Assembly: GCF_017876295.1 (NCBI RefSeq)
Contig: NZ_JAGINT010000002.1
Coordinates: forward strand, 1-64,000
Source: Kribbella aluminosa
GTDB taxonomy: Bacteria; Actinomycetota; Actinomycetes; Propionibacteriales; Kribbellaceae
Length of the DNA: 64,000 bases
Direction: 5' to 3'
Position numbers and translations under genes: made by a program. Shown piece after piece: positions 26,062 through 32,309 of the stretch (position 1 is the stretch's first letter; every line of letters starts with the position of its first letter). A model generated the notes under the pieces. The model was not told the DNA's origin, ran no database searches, and saw nothing but the letters and a program-made list of their open reading frames with translations.

Positions 26062-26705
26062 AAGGCCCCCCCAGTAATTGGCCGGCTGCGAGCAGCGTGG
26101 CTCCTCTGCCAACTACCCTGCCCTGCGCGGCCTGCCGCGGCGGGCTTGAGCAGGTCGGTCAGTGTCCGGACTGTGTCGTCGCCATAGTCGGCGAGGTAGC
26201 TGAGTAACCGGGCGCAGACGATCGCCTTTTGGAGGGCAGGACTCGGCTCGTGGATTGCTGGAAGGTCGTCTGTGAGGGCGAAGTCCTCGGCGAGGTCTTC
26301 AAGCTCGTACGACGTACGGCCAGGGAGCAACGTCTGGGCCAGCGCGCGGGTGTCGATGATCTGCCGTGGCCGGAAGGCCGGCAGCTCGCGTGCCAGAAAC
26401 TCCAGGTCGGCGTTGGCACTGTGGCTGACCGTCACCATCCCGTTGAGAGCCCCGCACAGCTCAGGGGCGATCTGCGCGGTCGTCGGAGCGGTCGCGAGGT
26501 CGGTGCCCAACAGGTGAAGGAAGCTGGTTGTCGATGCCGGCAAAGGCCACATGGGCCTGACGAGCCAAGTCTCGACGACGCCAATTGCTCCGCTTTCAAG
26601 GGGAGCAATCGCGATCTCGACCAGGTCAGCATGCTGATGGCCGTTGCCTTCGACATGGACAACGGCGTAGTCGAACGCATCCCACGGGGTCCGTGGCTGA
26701 GCCAT
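26058..26705 (-). CDS. DEDDh-exonuclease-like protein with altered active site
   Basis: A 215-residue RNase-T/DnaQ-fold protein. VHVEGNG takes the place of the DxE motif with His for the first Asp. VSHSANADLEFLARE is the second motif, IDTRALAQTLLPGRTSYELEDLAEDF the typical third region, and PALQKAIVCARLL stands where HxxxD-A is expected, with Lys for the last Asp. Two of the four metal-binding acidic residues therefore seem lost, so nuclease activity is doubtful and a binding or structural role is possible. It is the first gene of the phosphoramidate operon, with AGGAGAG upstream of the ATG, and follows the leader hairpins by 122 bp. Confidence 0.75.
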   Translation of the reverse strand: MAQPRTPWDAFDYAVVHVEGNGHQHADLVEIAIAPLESGAIGVVETWLVRPMWPLPASTTSFLHLLGTDLATAPTTAQIAPELCGALNGMVTVSHSANADLEFLARELPAFRPRQIIDTRALAQTLLPGRTSYELEDLAEDFALTDDLPAIHEPSPALQKAIVCARLLSYLADYGDDTVRTLTDLLKPAAAGRAGQGSWQRSHAARSRPITGGAL

Positions 26706-26826
26706 TCGGGCACTCTCCTGAACGATAGGGAGACGATTGGGACGACGCCGGGAGCTGCACTCCCAGCGATTGGAACGGTGGACGGTCGCAGGGCGGATCC
26801 AGTACGACCGCCCACCGGACTTGCAA

Positions 26827-26864
26827 GGTGCCCCTCAGGCAAGGCGCCAGAGGCTGAGGACACC
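26827..26864 (-). promoter_or_regulatory. Leader hairpin of cassette 2 (distal)
   Basis: As RNA, GGUG-U-CCUCAG pairs with CUGAGG-GG-CACC (26864-26854 with 26838-26827) as a 10-bp stem with a small internal bulge. Its 3' arm GCCUGAGG is an exact 8-base complement of the loop sequence CCUCAGGC of the proximal hairpin, which allows alternative pairing. Confidence 0.55.
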
Positions 26865-26871
26865 AGCTGGA

Positions 26872-26931
26872 GACGGGGCCGGGCACCGGGCCTGAGGAGG
26901 TCGCCCGGTGGAGGAGTCGTCCGGCCCCGTC
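26872..26931 (-). promoter_or_regulatory. Leader hairpin of cassette 2 (proximal)
   Basis: The outer 11-bp stem is 26872-26882 with 26921-26931, and the inner perfect 8-bp stem is 26884-26891 with 26903-26910. As RNA the apical loop carries GACCUCCUCAG, which includes ACCUCCU, the same as the 3' end of 16S rRNA. It begins three bases after the resolvase-like stop, so translation of that gene could melt it. Confidence 0.75.
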
Positions 26932-26934
26932 AGA

Positions 26935-27267
26935 TCAAGGTGGTGAAGCTGGGATCAGCACCCGTGCGCGGGTGTAGTGCTCCAGGTGGTCTTTCATCGA
27001 CTGCGGCCCCAGCGAGGTCAGATGCGTCAGGCTCGGCACAACAACAGCTGTTGCCTCGTAACGATTGACCGACTCCACGAGCGCTTGAAAGGCCGCGGGA
27101 GTGGTCTCTACGCGCTCGACATAGATCGTGTTGAGAGCGAACCCCTCAACATCAGCAAATGCTTCAAGCTGCTGCTTTGCGGCATCGAGCTCGGCATCAG
27201 TCATCAGCAAATGCATGGGGATATAGCCGAGCAACAACGGCTTCGTGGTGTCGACGTCGCGGCTCAT
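26935..27267 (-). CDS. Resolvase-fold-like small protein, cassette 2
   Basis: 110 residues: LLLGYIPMHLLMTDAELDAAKQ, helix QQLEAFADVEGFALNTIYVER, TTPAAFQALVESVNRY, strand ATAVVVPSLTHL and the last strand ARVLIPASPP. The pattern follows the N-terminal domain of serine recombinases. The Tyr of the first strand is kept, but catalytic Arg and Ser are absent and no helix-turn-helix follows. Its ATG overlaps the stop of the 39-residue gene (ATGA). It is the last of four tiny coupled genes and stops three bases before the leader hairpin that precedes the phosphoramidate operon. Confidence 0.75.
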   Translation of the reverse strand: MSRDVDTTKPLLLGYIPMHLLMTDAELDAAKQQLEAFADVEGFALNTIYVERVETTPAAFQALVESVNRYEATAVVVPSLTHLTSLGPQSMKDHLEHYTRARVLIPASPP

Positions 27268-27383
27268 CGGTCCTCGTCCGTCCAGCGCCGGAACTGGTCG
27301 TTGAGGCGCTGGAACCACATCGCCAGCCGGACACGCAGCGCCTGGACTGTAGGGAGGCGCCAGCGCGCTGCGATGGCCGTCAC
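27264..27383 (-). CDS. Basic 39-residue protein
   Basis: A small Arg/Trp-rich helix (VRLAMWFQRLNDQFRRWTDEDR). It starts at a GTG that overlaps the preceding stop (GTGA), and its own TGA overlaps the next ATG. The exact couplings on both sides support a real gene. Function unknown. Confidence 0.5.
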   Translation of the reverse strand: MTAIAARWRLPTVQALRVRLAMWFQRLNDQFRRWTDEDR

Positions 27384-27586
27384 GAGCGCGTCACCGGCGG
27401 GTCCGCAGGTGCCGCGACGATTGGGTCCGTCGTGACCTTCAAGCACGCGAACCGGCGGCGCATTGCGGCGGCATACCGGTCGGCCAGTGCCTCCTCGGCG
27501 GAGTACTGCGCGATCACGTGTTCGCCGAACCACACACGGACGTGGAATCGGGGCAGCGGCTGTGGTGCGCTGATGACGGCGCTCAT
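27380..27586 (-). CDS. Small hypothetical protein of cassette 2
   Basis: 68 residues: SAVISAPQPLPRFHVRVWFGEHVIAQY, then AEEALADRYAAAMRRRFA. It looks like a beta-strand pair followed by a helix. The ATG at 27586 overlaps the upstream stop as TGATG, and its stop overlaps the next GTG. It has no recognised domain. Part of a four-gene translationally coupled chain leading to the resolvase-like protein. Confidence 0.6.
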   Translation of the reverse strand: MSAVISAPQPLPRFHVRVWFGEHVIAQYSAEEALADRYAAAMRRRFACLKVTTDPIVAAPADPPVTRS

Positions 27587-27675
27587 CAACGGTCCTGGAT
27601 CTCGCGGACGATGCTTCGCACGATCCACACATAGAGCACAATGGCGATCAGTCCCAGTACATGGAAGCCGGACAT
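27586..27675 (-). CDS. 29-residue single-helix membrane peptide
   Basis: A hydrophobic core HVLGLIAIVLYVWIVRSIV with a basic-acidic tail makes one membrane helix. It begins at the ATG 27675 and overlaps the next start (TGATG). It is the first gene of the cassette 2 chain. Cassette 3 also begins with a 29-residue peptide coupled to the resolvase-like gene, though the two peptides are not similar. Confidence 0.5.
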   Translation of the reverse strand: MSGFHVLGLIAIVLYVWIVRSIVREIQDR

Positions 27676-27724
27676 CACGGCCTCATCTCCCGGTGTCGGT
27701 TGCAGATGGGCCCACGAAGACGGA

Positions 27725-27738
27725 ACCCCTACAGGGGT
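27725..27738. promoter_or_regulatory. 14-bp palindrome ACCCCT-AC-AGGGGT
   Basis: A 14-bp inverted repeat (6-bp arms, 2-bp centre) lies 50 bp before the first start of cassette 2. It may be an operator or a leader hairpin, but could be chance. Confidence 0.3.
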
Positions 27739-27803
27739 GGAGATTCCCTTCGCGGTCTTGCTCTTCAACCGTGGCCGAGACCGCGCGCTGTGACTAGCCG
27801 CGA

Positions 27804-27856
27804 GGCGCTGCGGACCTGTTGCGGACCTGAGCGCGGCGCTGCGGACCTGTTGCGGA
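27804..27856. repeat. Two 22-bp direct repeats with GCGGACC units before cassette 2
   Basis: The same 22 bases occur at 27804-27825 and 27835-27856. Read on the minus strand each contains GGTCCGCA-type octamers spaced by about one helical turn. TGCGGAC is also the half-site of the long palindromes of cassettes 3 and 4, and the position (129-181 bp before the first start) matches. It is likely a regulator-binding array. Confidence 0.6.
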
Positions 27857-27925
27857 AGGCCCCGTATTCCTTGACATGACAAGGTCCCTGACACCAAGCC
27901 GAGTACCGTTGCCTTTAGCAACAGA

Positions 27926-27956
27926 AACAGCCCGCCCCGAGCGGGGGCGGGCTGTT
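27926..27956. terminator. Strong bidirectional terminator
   Basis: A perfect 13-bp stem (27926-27938 with 27944-27956), a 5-base loop and a moderately T-rich tail on the minus strand. It ends the Xre-TPR gene that stops at 27973 and separates it from cassette 2. Confidence 0.8.
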
Positions 27957-27972
27957 AGATGGCTGTGCGGTG

Positions 27973-29331
27973 TCAGGCGCTGCGGGCCAGGAACTCCCGC
28001 GCGGATCGAACCTCGCGATGCGGTTTCAGCTGGGCGCGGAAATCGCTCAGCGCGCTCGCCGGCCGCGCCGAGCCGACGCTGTCGCTCTGGTCGAGAGCTT
28101 CCTCAGCGACGGCACAGGCAGAGTCGACATCGCCCAGGCGCAGGTGCGCGTCGGCCGCACGAACTAGGTAGAGAGCGTTGTCGCGGGCATAGCCCTCGGT
28201 CGAATACGTACCCTGCCGGGCAGCGGCGAAATGCGTCAGAGCCTGCTGCGGATCCCCCAGCTCAAGAGCAGCTGATGCGGACACCATCTCGATCTCGCCC
28301 TCAGAGATCCAATACGACCACGGCGGGTCGTCATCGCTCGGTCCAGCCGCGTAGGCGTCGCGTGCTGCCGACAGTTCGAGTGCGCTCCCCTTGCGGTCCC
28401 CGACCTTGGATAGGGCCCGGCCCGCTCTCAGATGGAGCATGGACAAGACACGCGGTGTTGCCCGGCGACGCGCCTGAGTCTGGGCGGTACGGACCAATCC
28501 GAGTGCGTCGGTCGGGTTGCCCACGGAGTAGGTCTGGATCGCCATGAAGGCGAGCACGTTCGCGCCTGCCGCGCGATCGCCGGCGGTAGCCGAGGCTCGC
28601 AAGGCCGAGATGTAGAACGACTGCGCCGCGGCCTGGCGGCCAGCGTCGAAGTGGAGCCAGCCACAGATCCTCGCTGCCTCGGCCAGGGCCGAGAACAACC
28701 GCTGTCCGGTCGCGCTGTCGTACACGGTCTCGTCAGCCAGCTGCGACAACAAGTTGAACTCAGCCACCGCGAGCGACCGAAGTTCGCCTCCGCCAAGGAC
28801 ATCATCCAAGTGCCGAAGGTCGTCCAGGCGCTGCTCGAGCCGAGGAATCAGCAGCGGCGTCAGCCGTTTACGGCCAGCGCCAGCGGCTGCGGTCGGTAAG
28901 CCGGTCACGGCCCCGGCCCAGTCAGTGCCAAGAGAGGTCAGCGTCGCACCAGTTGCGATCAGAAATCCACGGCGGTCCATCGGGCCTCCCTGTGCAGAAG
29001 CAGCGGTCGAAACCACCGTACCGGCAGGGGTCCATGGAGCACCCAGCACGGCCGCATCAGCATGGAAAGCTTGCTGCACCCAACCCGGCCAGCCGAGTTG
29101 CCGGACAGCATCCGCAGGTACGCCGTGCAGATCAGCCATCGCCAACTGGGCCGCCTGATCAGGAGCGTGAATGCCCTTCTCCCACCGGGTCACCTTCTCC
29201 CGGCGAATCGCCATCGCCCCGAAGCCGAGCGCCTGGTGGCGCTCGTCGACCATTCGCAGATACTGCGTGGTCGACACGCCGAGCTCTGCACGCAGAACGG
29301 CGAGCGGGTGCACGTTCGCCGTCTCACCCAT
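27973..29331 (-). CDS. Xre-like regulator with TPR-like domain
   Basis: A 452-residue protein. The N-terminal helix-turn-helix-like part (LAVLRAELGVSTTQYLRMVDERHQALGFG, then KVTRWEKGIHAPD) occupies about residues 8-60. A middle MDRRGFLIATGATLTSLG segment (near 118) looks like a twin-arginine motif but is internal. Then come helical repeats (ALAEAARICGWLHFDAGRQAAAQSFYISALRA, TDALGLVRTAQTQARR, HFAAARQGTYSTEGYARDNALYLVRAADAHLRLGD). It lies upstream of cassette 2 on the same strand, behind its own terminator, and is the nearest regulator candidate for the phosphoramidate operon. The signal it responds to is unknown. Confidence 0.8.
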   Translation of the reverse strand: MGETANVHPLAVLRAELGVSTTQYLRMVDERHQALGFGAMAIRREKVTRWEKGIHAPDQAAQLAMADLHGVPADAVRQLGWPGWVQQAFHADAAVLGAPWTPAGTVVSTAASAQGGPMDRRGFLIATGATLTSLGTDWAGAVTGLPTAAAGAGRKRLTPLLIPRLEQRLDDLRHLDDVLGGGELRSLAVAEFNLLSQLADETVYDSATGQRLFSALAEAARICGWLHFDAGRQAAAQSFYISALRASATAGDRAAGANVLAFMAIQTYSVGNPTDALGLVRTAQTQARRRATPRVLSMLHLRAGRALSKVGDRKGSALELSAARDAYAAGPSDDDPPWSYWISEGEIEMVSASAALELGDPQQALTHFAAARQGTYSTEGYARDNALYLVRAADAHLRLGDVDSACAVAEEALDQSDSVGSARPASALSDFRAQLKPHREVRSAREFLARSA

Positions 29332-29562
29332 GGATCCGTCCGAGCGGTGCGATCTCGGCAGTAGGTGCGGCCAGAGAGAAGGAGGCTGGCGTTACAGCTG
29401 GCGGTCGGGCTACCCCGCTCAGCGCCAGTGGCTCATCATCGGTCAGCGCATGCTGTGCCCGGATCGCTGCGTTGCGTGATCTCCCCATCTTGCGAGGGTA
29501 GATCCGGATGACCGACGTGAGGTGGGACGTAGTGTCCTACCTCGATCGCTGCTCAAGCAGGT

Positions 29563-30753
29563 TCAATCGTGCACATTGAGGCGCTTGGCAAACCCACGCA
29601 GGGCCGATCGGCCGTCGCCGTCGAGAAGCTCTGACACGATCCGGCGGGGCAGGCTCTGGTATTTGATCCAGTCCGGGCCGATCCGTTCCGCCGTCAAGAG
29701 CGCATCGAGTGCTTTCTGCGGTTCTCCCACCCGCGTGTGCGCCAGCGCCCGGTCTGCCAGGTGGCGGGCTCGCGAGGCCAGCGGTAAGCCGTTGCCGGCG
29801 GGCATTGCTCGGGCCGCGACAATCGCTGCGGCGTAGTCCTCGGTGACCACGTTCACGTCGACGGTCTGCATCACGACCTGACTGGGACCAAAGTAAGTCT
29901 CGTAGTCGCGTCGGTCTGTGCCAAGCCTTGCCGCGACCTCGCCGGCCGAGAACACCAAGGCGTGAGCTTCCTGGCTTTGCTGAGCACGACCTGCAGCAGT
30001 GGCGCCCTGCAGGATCAGGGAGCCGTAGGTCGACAAGTGCGCAGGGCCAACGTCTCCGTGCGGCTCCAGCGATTCCGCGGTCTTGATCGCCAGCGCCAGC
30101 GATTCGTCGTAACGGCCCTGTACGAGCAATTGCCATGCCACCGAGCCACGTAGCGTGGCATCGAGCAGTTCGTCGTTGCCCTGCCTCGAGGCCTCCAGTG
30201 CATGCCGGATGGCTTGGTATGCCGGATCCGGGTGACCCAGGTGGACCAACGTGCATCCCGCTGCCCAGTAGATCCGTGCCAGTAGCTCGTAGGCCACTGT
30301 GCGCTCGTGCGGCGCCGCCGCGTGGGCCGTGGCCCGTAGCTGGGAGATCGCGGTTGGGAGCAGGCTGCCGAGAAGGTCGTACTTGCCGCCCCAGTAGGCA
30401 CCCCAGGCGTAGTCGACGGTCCGGCGGGCATCAGACACCGCCAGAGTGTCGAACTCGACCAGTGACTCCCCAAGGAGGTCATCCACCGGCGTCAGCGCCC
30501 GGCGGATGGCAACGACACCAGAGGTCGGCCCGGCGGCAGCAAGCGCCGCAGGCTCGCTGACCAAGGCGGCAATGTCGACGTCGAGCGCCTGAGCGAGTTT
30601 CTGCAGTGTTGCAATGGCTGCTGTCTGCCGGGAGCCCTGTTCAAGCTTGCGGATCACGTCAATGCTGACGCCGGCGGCATCGGCCAACTGCCGTTGGGTG
30701 AGCACCTTGCCCCGCAACTCGCGGATCCGCGCCCCGATCGTGCTAGCGGCCAT
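29563..30753 (-). CDS. Xre-family regulator with TPR-like domain
   Basis: A 396-residue regulator has a clear N-terminal Xre helix-turn-helix (IGARIRELRGKVLTQRQLADAAGVSIDVIRKLEQGSRQTAAIATLQKLAQAL, residues 6-57). A helical repeat domain follows (AYELLARIYWAAGCTLVHLGHPDPAYQAIRHAL, RARHLADRALAHTRVGEPQKALDALLTAERI). Unlike the other four Xre-TPR genes in the window it has no RR-F motif in the linker. It stands alone between another Xre-TPR gene and a divergent membrane-protein remnant. The target genes are not evident. Confidence 0.85.
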   Translation of the reverse strand: MAASTIGARIRELRGKVLTQRQLADAAGVSIDVIRKLEQGSRQTAAIATLQKLAQALDVDIAALVSEPAALAAAGPTSGVVAIRRALTPVDDLLGESLVEFDTLAVSDARRTVDYAWGAYWGGKYDLLGSLLPTAISQLRATAHAAAPHERTVAYELLARIYWAAGCTLVHLGHPDPAYQAIRHALEASRQGNDELLDATLRGSVAWQLLVQGRYDESLALAIKTAESLEPHGDVGPAHLSTYGSLILQGATAAGRAQQSQEAHALVFSAGEVAARLGTDRRDYETYFGPSQVVMQTVDVNVVTEDYAAAIVAARAMPAGNGLPLASRARHLADRALAHTRVGEPQKALDALLTAERIGPDWIKYQSLPRRIVSELLDGDGRSALRGFAKRLNVHD

Positions 30754-30985
30754 CGCCGAACACCTTCCTCAGCTGGGCCCGTCTCCTCATCACACCGGGC
30801 ACACCTACGAGAGTAGGCCGTAGGACCGAAACTGGCCGGTCTACCCCTCGTGGCGGGAAACTGAAGGATGCCTCTGGACCGGCGAGGGCCGCTGGAGATT
30901 TAACGTCGACCGCGACATCGCCAAGTACGACGACGTAGACACGTTCGAGGAGTACTGGCGAGCGCGCGAGCGTCATTTAGAGGCC

Positions 30986-31351
30986 TTGCGCGCTTCGGAT
31001 TCCACGCCGCCACCGTCCTTGGGATCGTTCGTTGTCGGCGGGCCTGTCAGCGTCGCACCGAGCACGCAGGGCGAGACTGGGGCTGCGCCAGAGGTGGCTT
31101 CCGAAGGGCCTTTGGTGTTCCTCGGTCTCGTGCTGGCTCCCCTGTTGGCTGTCCTCGCTGTCATCCAGTCGACAAGCTCGGTAGCCGCCCAGATCATTGG
31201 AACTGTCCTTGCTGCGGTGATGATCGTCGTGATCTTCGTCTGCCGGGCGAGATGGGCCTGGCGGCGGTCCCGGTACACGCTCCTGGCCATCCTATTTGTC
31301 CTTGGAGCAGGTGTGGCCGTCGTGGCGATCGCTGGAAACGCAGCCTCTTAA
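30986..31351 (+). CDS. Membrane protein, probably 5'-truncated remnant
   Basis: From 30986 the frame encodes three hydrophobic segments (LVFLGLVLAPLLAVLAVIQ, IIGTVLAAVMIVVIFVC, YTLLAILFVLGAGVAVVAIAG). The same frame is open and coding-like upstream back to a TAG at 30821, reading RWRFNVDRDIAKYDDVDTFEEYWRARERHLEALR, but contains no ATG or GTG there. Either translation starts at the TTG at 30986 and the upstream frame is relic, or the gene lost its start. Function unknown. Confidence 0.4.
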   Translation: MRASDSTPPPSLGSFVVGGPVSVAPSTQGETGAAPEVASEGPLVFLGLVLAPLLAVLAVIQSTSSVAAQIIGTVLAAVMIVVIFVCRARWAWRRSRYTLLAILFVLGAGVAVVAIAGNAAS

Positions 31352-31389
31352 GCCTTGTCCACCCGACCGATCTGGAAGTGCCTCCGCGG

Positions 31390-32304
31390 CTAGAGTGCAA
31401 TCCAGATCGCCGTGCGGTCGCCAGAGCGAAGTGCGTCTAGCCGTTGCCGCAGTGCGGCGGCATGCGGTGGGTTGGATGCTCTGCGCAGCGGGCCGGGCAG
31501 TTGCGCGAGGTCGCGCATGCTGAGCAGGGTTTGATAGCCGGACCAGTCACGCAGGTCGTACTTGTAATGCGTGATGAAGTCCTGAATCCAGGACTCGTCC
31601 CGGCCGTACCGCACAGCTGCGTGCCAGGTCGGGATCAGATCGACTTCGCGAGGTCCCCAGCTGACCCGATCCCAGTCGCACAAGATTGCCCGAGGCGGGC
31701 TGGAGATGGTGTCCCACATGAGGTTGCCGGCCCATGCGTCGCCGTGGATGAGGCCTTCGCCGAGTGGCCAGTCGAGGGCGGAGAGCTCGGCGCGTACGGC
31801 GCTGACGCGGTCGGTGATCCACTGGCGTTCTTCGGCCGAGATCGCGTCGCTGCCGGCGGTCGATAGCAGCGCTCGCTCGAGCGATTCGAGTGGGGTCCAG
31901 CGCTGCAGCGGAGTGGGCGGCCAGCCGGTGAGGTGAAGGTCGTGCAGCAGTTGGCCAAGGTGGGCAGACGTCAGTGGCTCTCCCTGGCCCGGTGTGGGCT
32001 GGGGGTAGTAGGTCCAGAACGTCACGGTGGTGGTCGGGTCGATCTCGACCAGGTCGACGCCGGCGAGCGGCGTGGTGGCTGCGAAGCCGCGCTCTCGGCT
32101 GAGCCAGCTCGTCACGATCTGGGTCGCTCGCAGCCTCTCGGGGCTCTCGTTGCCCACGGCGATCCGGGCGATCGCCGGTTCGGCGGGCAGCAGGTACACG
32201 GCGTTGCTGTAGTGATGGATGAGTTCGGCGCCAGTGGGGTCGAGCTGACGTTGCTCGCAGGCGGCGCGGAGGGCTTCGTCGAGGGCAGTGACCACGGCGA
32301 GCAC
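31390..32304 (-). CDS. Aminoglycoside phosphotransferase-family kinase
   Basis: This 304-residue kinase has the catalytic motif LIHGDAWAGNLMWD (near residue 187), the metal motif ILCDWDRVSWGPREVDL (near 212), and N-terminal strand PAIARIAVG with Arg in place of the usual Lys. The GTG at 32304 lies five bases after the Xre-TPR stop, so the two genes are one unit, as at 15698-17877. This pair is divergent from cassette 3. I infer a function tied to the regulatory cassette rather than antibiotic resistance. It is only distantly similar to the other kinase. Confidence 0.88.
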   Translation of the reverse strand: MLAVVTALDEALRAACEQRQLDPTGAELIHHYSNAVYLLPAEPAIARIAVGNESPERLRATQIVTSWLSRERGFAATTPLAGVDLVEIDPTTTVTFWTYYPQPTPGQGEPLTSAHLGQLLHDLHLTGWPPTPLQRWTPLESLERALLSTAGSDAISAEERQWITDRVSAVRAELSALDWPLGEGLIHGDAWAGNLMWDTISSPPRAILCDWDRVSWGPREVDLIPTWHAAVRYGRDESWIQDFITHYKYDLRDWSGYQTLLSMRDLAQLPGPLRRASNPPHAAALRQRLDALRSGDRTAIWIAL

Positions 32305-32309
32305 TCTAG

